Shown here one piece after another: positions 22,270-32,873 of a stretch of 64,000 nucleotides of DNA (position 1 is the first letter of the stretch; every line of letters starts with the position of its first letter). A program made the position numbers and the translations under genes. Location: the NCBI GenBank assembly GCA_021234155.1, contig JAJEKV010000046.1, positions 7,509,012 to 7,573,011 on the forward strand, read 5' to 3'. The notes beneath the pieces were generated by a model. That model was given only the letters and a program-made list of their open reading frames with translations, did not search any database and was not told where the DNA came from. Origin of the DNA: Isoetes taiwanensis. Lineage: Eukaryota > Streptophyta > Lycopodiopsida > Isoetales > Isoetaceae.

Positions 22270-23240
22270 AACTTGTAGGATTGATTTCCTACTCTCTGGA
22301 CTATTCTGAAAGGTCCAGCCCACCTTGGAGCAAGCTTCTTACAATTTTCGATCTTGAGTGAGCTTCCGCTTCACCTTGATCTTTGAGCCATACGCCGTCG
22401 CCAACTTGGAACTCTCTCGACCATTCGATGCTTGTCGGCGATGCTCTTTTGTAGACTCCTTGTTGCCAGAAGATATCCTCGAACTTCTTCCACGAGCTGT
22501 TGCATGTCGGCCAACATTTGCTGCGAAACCTCTACGTTTGACACGGGATTGTGCCAAGTGTCTGGAGTTAGGCATTGATAGCGTAGTTGATCATAAACGG
22601 CGACATTTGGGATGATTCTGCTTGGTGCTATTATCACAAAACTCCACCAAGTGAATAAATTCTTCCTACATACCTTGCTTGTTCCGGACATAATTTCGTA
22701 GCATATCCTCCAAAATCCTGTTGGTCCGCTCCCGTTTGCCCATCCGTCTGAGGATGATAGGCCGCGCTCATGGATAGCTTCATCTGAATAAAATTAAAGA
22801 GGTGTTGCCAAAAGGCACTCATGAACCGGATCTTCACGGAGATAATCTCCTTTGGCATGCCATGAAGCCCGAAGATTTTTTTGGTGAAGAGCTTCGTTGT
22901 ATCCATAGCCGCGGTAATGGTCCCCGCAAGGCACAAAATGTGCCATCTTCGACAACTTGTCGACTACTACCATCAAGGCATCCTTCCCTCTTCGTCCTTG
23001 GAAGTCCATTTACGGGTCCACGCCGATGACCTCCCACTTAGCGTTCGCACGCTGCCTAATGGTTCCAATGCCCCTGAATTAAGCTGCTCTGCCTTTCGCC
23101 TCACGACATAGCTGACATTCTTTGATGTAGCGAAGCTACTTGCTTCTTCATCCCCCGACCAATAATAGCTGCCGCACTTTGAAATATGTCTTCATAAATC
23201 CTCGCATGGCGGCTATTGGATCATAGGGTGTCGTGGAGAA
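22270..23240 (-). pseudogene. Integrase core domain
   Basis: Fragments in three frames include MDFQGRRGKDALMVVVDKLSKMAHFVPC (first Asp region; partial quote of its parts: VVDKLSKMAHF), SAAYHPQTDGQTG, and downstream NPVSNVEVSQQMLADMQQ. Several indels break the reading frame. Domain order relative to RNase H and chromodomain is normal for chromoviruses. Confidence 0.75.
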
Positions 23241-23249
23241 TCAACTTCC

Positions 23250-24165
23250 TTACACCCGATGATTCGGCACGCACAACTTGTCTTTATGGTATAAATGCAT
23301 TGCCTTCCTTCTTATAATGTTTGAAGGCTTCCCGCTCCTTCTCTTTCTAGCCTCCCTAGAGAGGCTTGCCCATACTTCCTTGAAATCATTATCCAATGGC
23401 AATGTCTCCTCAATTTTCTTACCAAACTCACTCGAAAAGAGTTGATATAGCGTTACAATGCATTCGGCCCGAATGGTCTCCGGAGAGGGGCATCCAACAA
23501 CATTAAGCTTTTGGGGCTTATACACTATGTCAAAATCATACTCCTCAAGGAATTCCATCCACCTCCCTTTTGCCTTAGGTTGAGGAGTGGTTGGGTGAAG
23601 ATATATTGAAGGCTCGGTGATCAGTATCCAACTCCAAACTTCCTTCCCAACCAAATAATGCCTCCAAATCCTTAGTGCTCGACAATGGCTAGCAACTCCC
23701 CGATCATGGGTCGGGTAGCTGGCCAAGGCGTCATTCATCTTCCCGAATCATACGCTACTACACGCTCTTCTGCCCCGCATGAGCACCGCACTGGCTATCT
23801 TACTTGCGTCTGTCGCCGCCAACTTGTCTTTCTCTGGGTCTCGTAGGGTTAAGACGGGGGCGGTTGTCAAAGCTTCCTTCAACAATTCAAACCCTGCTTG
23901 GGCTTTCTTGTGCCAATGGTCTGCCCAATCTTTCACCTTTTCCGCCCTCGTCAAGTCAAGCTGGCGGAGCCGCTTATCTTAGCAAAGTTCTTCACGAACT
24001 TCTGTAGTACCAAGGCTAGGCCGAGGGAAACTTTCGACCTCATGGACATTCTTGATTGCCGCCAATCGAATGACCGGGCTTCAATCTTGGCAGGATCCGT
24101 CGAAATCCCTTCCGCTGAGATCACGTGACCCAGGTATTCCACCCTCTCCGTTGCGAAGTGATAGT
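23250..24165 (-). pseudogene. RNase H and the C-terminal end of RT
   Basis: The RNase H to integrase linker ([20 protein letters not shown]), part of RNase H (LTLRDPEKDKLAATDASKIA) and the end of RT/connection (VEYLGHVISAEGISTDPAKI; FVKNFAKISGSA) appear in broken frames. The usual D-A-S motif is present as ATDASK. The segment ends at the 24165 breakpoint. Confidence 0.75.
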
Positions 24166-25942
24166 GGATGATGAGGATGAGGCATCTCGGGAGAGGCGAA
24201 GAGTGAGGGCTCTGACACGTGTGGACAGAAGTGATGTGGTATGAGAGAGTACCCAGCGGCCAGGGGAGGGCAAGTATAGGGCTAGAGCAATCACACGACT
24301 GACTATAGAGTGGGCAAAAAATGAGAGAACCATGACGCCTCTTGAGATTGCAGAGAGATTTCCACAAAGGAAGGAGCAGTGGATGGTAGACCGATTGCGT
24401 TGATGTTGGCATTGGCCTTACTGGGGCTGAGACGCCGGCGAGAGCGAGTCTAGACTTGTACATAGGCATGGCCATGATCATGTTGTTGAGGATCATGTTG
24501 TTGAGGATGAGATATCTCAGGAGGACCGTGTAGTTTTGGATAATATAGTAGCGGACTTGGTAGCAAAGGTGAGTGCTACGGGATATGCTCAGAGGCCAAA
24601 GAGACTTGGCATCCGCTTCTACCTCCTTTTATATGGAGGGCAATAGAGTTCATGTTGATCCTTTGTGTAGTATGTACCACAAAGTAGCTTGGGTTTTGTT
24701 ATGCACCCAATACATCTCGCGATCCATGCACGGCGTCCATAGGCGTGGACCTTCATATTGGGAGGGTGCCCATTGATCTTAATATTTTTGTATTTCCTAT
24801 CACCACATGTGGCCCTTCTAATTTTCCATTGATGCCATCTCTTCCTCCCATGACTCTACCTCTTGGACCTTCACACGCTCACTCATCTTCACATATTTCT
24901 TTTCATGGGAGATCTTTCATAGACTTGCGAGAAGACCTCATCATCTTTGTCACCTTCATGTACCACACTTGGTTTAGGTGTATCTTGTGTACCAGAGCTT
25001 GTGGGTTCATGCCCCATAAATAGCTTGTCATTCGGTGACACTATTTCCTTTGTGGAGGATGGCTTCCCTAGACTCTCGATGCCTTCTTCACCTATGCCTT
25101 GTATTTCCTCATCGATGCCTAGTCCCGCTACACCTAGACACCTTAGTGCACATGAGCTTAGTACCTCTTTTGGGATGCTTGCACCTCAAAGATGACGTGA
25201 CACATCCCTCGCATTACTAGTTGTGGCATGCTTGATACCTCCAGCACGAGGTTCCATGAGACACAACGTTAGAATTGCTTCAGCGGTAGGGGCCCCATCG
25301 ATGGATATTGGAGATATTTTGAGGTCAGGCGTGGGCATTGGCGTGGGGAGGAGTAGGCCTAGGCTAGCACGCCAGGGATCCCAGCCCCGATGCGCTGGAG
25401 AGACGAGGCATTGCACTGGTCTAGTGACTCCCTTCCTCCTTCTGGATCGTGATTGGGCAGCATTGTCGCCAGATGGATGGGTGTTTGATCGTGTTGGAGG
25501 GTACGGATACCTCCCATGTGGATATCATGGGGTTTCTTCTTTAGTCGTATTTGTGCCCTTATGTGCTTGGGCTTCCGAGAGGACGAGAGGCACGTGCACC
25601 CATATGGTTGATGATTGATGCAACTTTTTAGACCGCAGCGTTGGTTCCGGCGAGTTGTACATGAGATTGCCGTTGGTTTTGAGTGGGAGCCCTATGGATA
25701 TTTGTACCATGTAGTGGAGAGAGGGCAGGGGAGAAAGGCGCAGGCACTCATTGCCTCACCCTTGTGTCCACACTCCTCGATCCGGTGACAAAAAGTCTAT
25801 TAGATATGACATGGGATGGGCAATGGGAGATTGGAACTGCGCTTGTATATCATGTGAGTATCCATATCATTCTTCAAGTTTATGTCTCCTATGCTTCTTC
25901 TAGAAATGTTTGGTTTTGCATATTTGTAGGATTATCGAGGCA
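24166..25942. other. Unassigned segment between truncated chromovirus and Helitron-like end
   Basis: The longest open frame is 25223-25618 (plus). Six-frame reading shows no RT, transposase, integrase or host-gene motif I can name. There is a short duplication, gatcatgttgttgaggat, at 24478-24507. Composition is more GC-rich than the DNA that follows 25977. Confidence 0.3.
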
Positions 25943-25976
25943 CTAGTTATGGTGTACGGCGTTGCCGGGCTTTAGC
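25943..25976 (-). mobile_element. Helitron-like 3' terminus on the minus strand
   Basis: Read on the minus strand this is AGCCCGGCAACGCCG, a few bases, then CATAACTAG and a host T. It shares the hairpin left arm and loop and the ATAACTAGT end with 6664-6693, but the right arm of the hairpin is damaged (gccgtac for gccgggc). The body would extend to higher coordinates; its 5' end was not found. Confidence 0.45.
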
Positions 25977-27572
25977 AAAATGTGGATAGTCGAAGGAAGC
26001 ATGTAGTTTTGCATTTATGGGCTTTAAGACATTGTCGTAAGGTTGTTTTAGTGAATTGGCCTTTGTAGGCCTTAGAATAGTTGGTCTTAGATTTGTGTAT
26101 GTAATTTGAAGAGGTTGTATTTATGGAGTTTTAATGTTTGGGTGAAATATATGATGAGGATTTATGTATAATAAAGGATGCACAACATTGGCAATCAAGT
26201 TGTTATTCTTTTGGTAGGTAATTTATGTGGATTGAACTTGCAATAGGTTATGCACCAGGCATTTAGCTACCTCTAATAGAAAGCTTGTAATTAACATGTG
26301 TGTGGTTAACAAACCGCTTGTTGAAATAGTACGCACTTATGAGAAAGTGGTGGATTTGGCAAAAGCACCAAAATTCATCATCAAACTTTCTTGAATAGAT
26401 AAGTTGTTGGAGCCACCTTAGATGTAATGACTATGGCTAGAACATACATTCATCAACCCCTGTAGGATCATGTTCGGGATCGCAAAGACGCTTAGTGATA
26501 GAAGGAGCGCAGAGAGGGGTTAGTAATTTCAAGAGAGAGGATTTTGTTGAGCGGAAGCTATCAAACCCTAGATTAATGGCCTTTTTTTCAACCAAACGCC
26601 ATTAAAAGGGTTCGAAATCAAGAATGCTCATGTGAAAGAGAGCTTGACATGTAAAGATGTAGTGCCTAAAAAACAGAGGATCGCGAAAACGAAGTTGAAG
26701 TGTAATGGCGGTATCAACCAACATCTACCATAATACCCATTCTTTGGGAAAATCCTTGCTTATGGGATAAGTTTTCCATACTTTTATACTTCTTCACTGA
26801 GGTTTTTGTTGTTGTCCCATTGGCATTTTTGAAGAGCGTGCCATGCTAAGTTGAGTATTCCACATCATTCTAGAGCCTTATCACTTAGCTTTTTTCCTGC
26901 AAAATAATTTTCTTGATCTATATGGGCCTATAGCACCTGCAACAATGCCTAATCTCTAACCTAGTTCAAGCCCTCCCCATTTAAACCATAGTTCTGGTAG
27001 CATAGATCCATTTAGGCTTTTATCAGCTGGAACATTACGACTTCTATAGAACACTTTAAAGCATCATTCCAATTTCTATAGAAATCCAAGTATTTTCATT
27101 CTTATCAATCAAATCAAATTTATAAAATAAAATAGAATCTGAATTTATGTCCCCAACAATTGTTGTTCTCCTTGTACATTCATGTTCTTGGTCTTTTCCT
27201 TCTAGAGCTCCCATTATGCAAACTTCTAGAAAGTAGTAGCACTAATCAAAGATATACCATAAGTACATAGCTCTGCTAACATAGAAATTTAATGTAAAGC
27301 ATTCCCAACCACTGCCATTATCATTATCAAGAAATAAACCAATATTGCTTTTGGAAAACCCTTTCTTTTTTTTCTTTCATTCTGTCCGAACTCGGTGTGC
27401 AACACCCACGATTCTATTATAGACATCAAAACCAAAATTCATATGGTCGATTTAGCAAGAGAAGAATTTGAGACTTGAAGACACAACATCAACAATAAAT
27501 GGCCCGAAGATGCAAAACACCCTCGAAGATGCAATATAACAACTGAATGCCCTAAAAGATTTTGGGGCACAA

Positions 27573-27601
27573 ATAAAAATTCTATTCTATTCTATTCTAT
27601 A
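27573..27601 (-). repeat. (TTCTA)n pentanucleotide array
   Basis: Six copies of ttcta; reverse complement of the tail pentamer at 15521-15570. No SINE-like body is attached on either side. Confidence 0.85.
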
Positions 27602-28526
27602 ACAAAGTAGCCCTACATAGCTATGACCAAATGACAAATGACTTGGTACATCGTGTATAAGAGAACGGGAATACCATGCTTTGTATGTTGTGATTTTGTA
27701 ATATGTTTCTATGGGAGGGCTTTAGCTACATGTTAGTAGGCAAGGATCTAAAAATACTCAAAGAAGTGTTTGTTTGATTTGTTTGTTGGTTGTACGCAAA
27801 ATTATGGCTAAGATTTCACATATACCTCAAAGGTTAATATAGAGTGGAGTTTAGCGATTGTAGTGTTGTGGCGACTTTTCAATGAATAGTATAGCGACTA
27901 CATCTACGACTTCATGAAATATTGAAATTTTGCATTGTGAAGAAAATTCAATAAAATATACCAATTATCAAAGTTGAGCCCGGCTTCTGAGAGATGGAGA
28001 GTTTTGAGGAACCCCTTTAATATTCAATTGATATATGTGATGCTTTGGTAGATGAATAAATCAAAGATCTAAATGTATACCATCGTTTAAGATCGAATTT
28101 GCCATAACATGACATTAGTTACTATTTTTTTTCGCAATATAAACATGACATTAGTTATTATTTATTACGAAAAGAGAAGGCTGAGGTATATCACGGAAAC
28201 TTTAAATTCTAAGACATGCTTCACGGGATAAAATGGTGCCTTATAAATGTTTGTGGATGCAATTTGAATGTTTGAATTGTAGTTCAAGAAGATTCACCTA
28301 GATGAGAGAGGGTTTGTAAAATGTTGACATATTGAGTGCAATCGAGCATGTGATAATTTTGTAAATGTTGCAAGCTGTGTAATAAACCAGGAGAACATTG
28401 TGTAATAAACCATGGAGAATATTATTGAGCCAAAGGTGAAAATTCTCACAGCACAATATGTACATCTGTAATAAATTGAAGGAGCTAGTCACTTAATATC
28501 GTTCTTTAATATTGACACCTTATACA

Positions 28527-28669
28527 TTGCCATGGATTTAAGGGTCTTAATGCATCCAATCATTGCATTGTTCTGTCCCCCCAATGATTCCATATCATAT
28601 GCCATGTATTTGAAGGTCGAATGCATCCAATCATTGCATTGTTCTGACCCCCCAATGATTCCATAATTC
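28527..28669 (+). repeat. 73-bp tandem duplication
   Basis: The phrase gcatccaatcattgcattgt ... ccccccaatgattccat occurs twice in succession with a few substitutions. Confidence 0.8.
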
Positions 28670-29210
28670 CAGTGTCAATTTATGAGATTGAGCATATCCA
28701 CCATGACATCCTTAAAGTTTGTGATGCAGACCTATTTGTTGCATTCAAAGATCTAATCTCAAAAAGTTTGGGGGATCCAGAACATCCTTAACTTTCTGAT
28801 GCAAACCTGTTTGCTACATTCAAAGACATACCCTTGGAAAGTCTTGGCATTATTGTGCCCGGTCTCCTAATAAAGAAGTTAGAGATAGTCTAGTCGAATC
28901 GTGCACATGCACCTCCCCGCTATGGAATGCCCCGCAAATAGAAGATGTTGGGAGGCTTTCAAATGAAGCTTTCATGGGCCATAATAGATCTCCCAATTCT
29001 GTTCTAAGCAAAGCAGCAGTTGAAAAGGGCAACCTGACATTATTGTTCCATTTTCTTGGCAGAATCACCACCCATTACTACAGGGTATAGGTCATGAGAT
29101 AGGCCCTGAATAGGAGGGCCATAATGCTGAGAAAAAGGACGTGGACATGCTACAATATTTGAAGTAATCCATAGTGTAAAACCCTTGTGAAGTAGAATAA
29201 TCGGTCTCTT

Positions 29211-29345
29211 GGTGATCTATTACATAGCCACATGCAAACCTAGATGGACTTATTATGGAAGACTCCGTGTCTCTTGCAGATCTATTACATAGCCACATGC
29301 AAACCTAGATGGACTTATTATGGAAGACTCCAGTATCTCTTGCAG
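29211..29345 (+). repeat. 66-bp tandem duplication
   Basis: The phrase atctattacatagccacatg ... ggacttattatggaagactcc occurs twice, almost identically, and a third, shorter remnant (aggtctgttgtagg) follows. Confidence 0.8.
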
Positions 29346-30045
29346 GTCTGTTGTAGGACAATGTACATACTGGAACCGGTCTACAAAGTAACTAAAAGCT
29401 GAGCATTTTGCCACATTCTTGCAGCGTAAATGAAATTAAACTGCATGCTCTCCTTTTACGTTAGTTTCAACCATTCCTGCAATTTCTGGCCCTATTCCGA
29501 GGCAGGAGCCATCACATGCAAAAAAAAATTAGCGCTGGTGTAAACATAGTTTTTTGGGTACTTATTGATTTGGAGCCAAATACAAAGGAATGAATGATAC
29601 AAATGGAGGGCATGGAAAAGACAATATGAAACATCGAAAGCGACCAACAAACATGAAATCATAAATAGACGCCCCGAGATATCATATGCAATATTACACC
29701 CCAGTGTAATAATAATTTTGGGCTATCAATTGACTGAGAGGAAAATGGAAAGGAGGACAAAATAATTATGGAACATCCAATAGCCAACAAACATGGAATC
29801 CTTTTTCACCATCCCAAAAGCACGTGCATACACTATTATCAAATAAGTTGAAGATAAAAGCTTAAGAATGGCATGAGAGATATGTATGTTAACCAAAAAC
29901 TCACGTCAAAGAAGGTAAAATGAGGCAAGCATGTACCGCATGATCCGGAATCCATAGCTTGTAAGCATCTTCGCTTCAATGAAAGTAGCCGAGCGATTGC
30001 GGTATGCCTATAAGCAAAACCAAATAGTGCACAATAAAACATATT

Positions 30046-31536
30046 TTAGACGCTCCAAAGACGATATACGGTCTCAAGACATATACCGCATCAGGCCGCC
30101 ACGCCAGTACGCCGGCCCGGTCGACGCGGTACGACGAAAACCAAGCAAGCGACTTAGGGGCAACTTGCAATGGTGGGCACACTTAGCAATGCGCGGCACC
30201 TTTAGACCTTTAAACCATTAAAGGTAGACCAAGGGTCATGGGAACCCTAAACCTAACGGGATAGCCTACATAAGGCACCAAACCCTAACATTCCCCTTTT
30301 TCGCCCAAAACCTTCCTTCGAGCTTGGATTCGCAACCGAGGAGTCAATTCCAACTTCCACGATCTGCCAAGACGCCCCCAAATTGTCGATCATCCTTCCG
30401 ACCGCATCCCGGCGTAACGAGACATGGACGCCTTCGGATCAAGAGGAGTGAAACTGTGGATCGGGTATTTGGTCGATTGAATAGCTTAAACCTTATTCCA
30501 GCCTTCAACCAAAGTAGGTTTAACCTATTAAATCGCCCTTAGTAGCCAAGCACCTCGAGATTGACTCTAAATAAAGAATTAACTCTATGTATTAGATTAG
30601 TTCTTATTATTTATGATCATATGATGGATGGTTGTATTCTCGTGGACTCATTGTATTGGGAAGGGGGTAGAGACTTAAAGCTTAGTAGATGATGCTCCTA
30701 GCTAGTCCCTCTTAGTGCATTACTAGATTTTGGCCTGCGGTACAAGAGCCCACCCGGGTTGTGGGTGAAGGGCCGACCGGGCTTAGAATGAAATTCGGTG
30801 TTCGACCCTTGACCGATCCCTCCCGGTGTGTAAGGCCCACCGGGATCGGGAGTGACTAGGTCTAATGGCTTGCCACCGAAAGTGCGGGCAAGGCATGGGC
30901 TCGATAACCGGGGGTGGTGTTCACCTTCCGCTGGGTTAAGTCTAATAAGGGCGCTGGCTCTCTAGTCACCTTGGGTCAAGATGTAGATCTCGAGGGAGGG
31001 AGCAATCCCTACCGCCGCCCCATCGGGGATCGGGAGATGTAACCCAGAATAGCCCCTTTGGCTATGCAACCGGGCGGCTAGCCGTCCCAACACTTTTCAA
31101 CCTACTCGCAAAGTGTGCAACAGGAGGGGCGGATGGAGGGACAACCCTAAGCCATGTTCTTATGCCGGCCCAATCCATTGTCATGATTCCATCTCAAGAT
31201 CGAACTCGAGACCCAAGCTTGTCGGCCATCCCCCGAGTCCCGAGCCTTGGGTAGAACTTCCCTTGTATTGTGTTGATCTTTGTCTATGCAGATGTTGATG
31301 TGCCACCCTTCGAGGTGGATATATGATGTTATGTTACCGACGTGTATGTTTACGCCTCCGCAGCCTAGGTAGGCCCCGAGGAAGACGGGGTAAAATGACC
31401 CTTCACTCTTCCCAATCGCGGACTCTAGACGGTCCACGTTGATATGTGGAGGGCCCCCAGACGTTGTGGAGCTGGTGGGAGGATGAACTCCTCGCTTGTA
31501 TAAAGCGGCATCGTGATATGAGTAGGGGACGCCATA
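30046..31536 (+). repeat. 5' LTR of the 30-43 kb chromovirus
   Basis: About 1.49 kb, starting at ttagacgctccaaagacg (the 3' copy reads tgtgacgcccaaagacg) and ending gtaggggacgccata before the primer site. It shares the body text tctaatggcttgccacc and cctaggtaggccccgagg with the other LTRs in the window but has a distinct U3. Confidence 0.8.
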
Positions 31537-31537
31537 A

Positions 31538-31550
31538 TGGTATCGTGAGC
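31538..31550 (+). promoter_or_regulatory. Primer-binding site, initiator-Met tRNA type (degenerate)
   Basis: It reads tggtatcgtgagc where the canonical site is tggtatcagagc (intact at 45867-45878). It lies one base after the LTR end, followed by the conserved leader tgttcttggagaccaagagc found also at 45882. Confidence 0.7.
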
Positions 31551-31740
31551 TATGTTCTTGGAGACCAAGAGCAAAGCACCGACCATGCTCCCAAAGAGTA
31601 CTAACTTGATAGGATCCTCAAGCCTCTAAAAGTGGGAAAATTTTTTCTCATTTTTGTAGTTCATGCTAAGCTAGTAACATTTAAGTGAATTGCAACTTAA
31701 TAAGACTAAAAAGAATGAGCCAAAAACTTGCCAGTAAGGT

Positions 31741-31990
31741 GGTCTCATTGTGCCATACTGGTCAAAGAACTAAACTTTAGTTTTTGAGCTTAGGCGCAAG
31801 TCGTGAGACATCGAGCTAAGATCACTTAAACATGATGAATTTGAGAAAATAATGGGGTAAGGCTAGTTCTAAGATAGGAATTAATTAGAATAGCATGTTT
31901 AAATTACTTAAATTACATAAAATGTGGATTCATCACCGCTACCCGGTCTAAAAACTAAACTTTAGTTTTTTTGAGGCGCGTGAGACCAAT
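31741..31990 (+). other. Leader hairpin units 1 and 2 (gtctca ... aactaaactttagtt ... tgagac)
   Basis: Unit 1 (31741-31808) has outer arms gtctca/tgagac and an inner near-perfect palindrome aactaaa-c-tttagtt. Unit 2 (about 31935-31987) repeats ggtctaaaaactaaactttag and ends cgtgagacc, with a degraded left outer arm. They are about 204 nt apart. Two more copies are at 33628 and 33830. Confidence 0.7.
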
Positions 31991-32200
31991 AAGTAGAAAA
32001 AGTCGGAAATAAGTGTAAGTTTTAATTAAATAGGTACCTTAGCAGGTTAAATAGAGCAACTTGAATTTTGACCTAAAAATTGCCAAGCTATAAATAGAAG
32101 TAGACCCCCTCATTTGAATGTTCCCGCCTTTAGAAACCAGCTCTCCGCGCCCCTAATATGCATCTTTTGGCTCGATATCCCATTGACGATCATCCAAAAC

Positions 32201-32873
32201 ATGGCACGGACCAAACAGACCGCGCAAGGAAAGCCCGCCCAGCAAAATCCTCAGCAAAGAACACCGACCTCATCCGCCAGGTTCTTCGGGGAGAGGCTCA
32301 TCGAGGGAAGGTGGACTGTCTTCCAGCGAGGAGAGTATTGCAGATGACCAGAACGAGGAGGTAAGCCAGCACTCGGATGCCGGGACAGAGCTCATTGAAG
32401 AGGAAGAGGAAGGGGAAGCTGCAAGCCGGGAAAGGAGAACCAAGGCCCGAGAGGAACAGAGGATGTCGACTCCAGAGCCGACCATTGAAGAACAAGTCGA
32501 AGCCTGGATTCGACAAAAGGAAGCAGAGGAGCAGCAAGAGCAGAGCGAGCCGAGACTTGAGCCGGCGGGGGAAGCAGACTCCTCGCGCTTTTTCATCAGA
32601 AAGTATGAACGAAAAGAAAAGAGAACAAAAGAAAGGAAGAGGGAAGAGGAGGAGGCTAAAGCGACCGAGGAGCTCAGAAGAAGAAAGGGAAATGGGTGGG
32701 GAGCCCCTGTGAAGCTCAAGGAAATCCCCATGGTAAAAAAGCCCAACCCCAAGATCACCATCACCAACGGGCCAACCGATCAGCCCCCCCCCCCGAGGAT
32801 TCTGGACGAAGAACCCAACCCCAACACAGAGGGGCAAGTTCTTCCAAACCCCCGAATCGCTGAGCAGAGGTAA
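32201..32873 (+). pseudogene. Extra first ORF with histone-H3-like N-terminus (MARTKQTA), charged coiled-coil-like body
   Basis: The ATG at 32201 opens with MARTKQTAQGKPAQQNPQQR. Residues 2-8 equal the first seven residues of mature histone H3 (ARTKQTA, including K4); then Q-G replaces R8-K9. This frame runs to a stop at 32345. The likely continuation is one frame over (SSSEESIADDQNEE, then 32463 onwards: EEQVEAWIRQKEAEEQQEQ, ERKREEEEAKATEELRRRK, ITNGPTDQPPPPRILDEEP), ending near 32873. That body is highly charged and helix-prone with a proline-rich end, and has no zinc knuckle or enzyme motif. A single-base shift between 32280 and 32330 separates head from body. It lies between the primer site and gag, flanked by leader hairpins. 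Role unknown; chromatin-reader binding is an inference from the H3-like tip. Confidence 0.6.

Larger units (their letters stand above)
19475..24165 (-). mobile_element. 5'-truncated chromovirus (Ty3/gypsy), 3' LTR to part of RT
   Basis: Minus-strand element. Its 3' LTR is 19475-21051, preceded on the minus strand by a polypurine tract (21052-21064) and pol with chromodomain (21940-22265), integrase (22270-23240), RNase H and the RT end (23250-24165). Similarity to pol of the 30-43 kb element is close. At about 24165 the RT sequence stops inside EYLGHVIS-related text and unrelated DNA begins, so the 5' half is lost. Confidence 0.8.
25977..30045. other. Largely unassigned non-coding DNA
   Basis: I find no gene in this 4-kb stretch. 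It contains a (TTCTA)n array (27573-27601), a ~73-bp tandem duplication (28527-28669), a looser ~95-bp repeat (28700-28830), and a 66-bp tandem duplication (29211-29345). It may be the body of a non-autonomous Helitron ending at 25943. Confidence 0.3.

Noticed and set aside
27361-27600. Host gene fragment near the (TTCTA)n array
   Set aside because: No frame of useful length and no motif.
28527-29345. CRISPR-like array
   Set aside because: The repeats are only two-unit tandem duplications without regular spacers, and the DNA is from a plant.
32270-32837. Long minus-strand frames opposite the extra ORF
   Set aside because: They are antisense shadows of a purine-rich, charged coding strand (Leu/Ser/Phe-rich translation) with no independent support.
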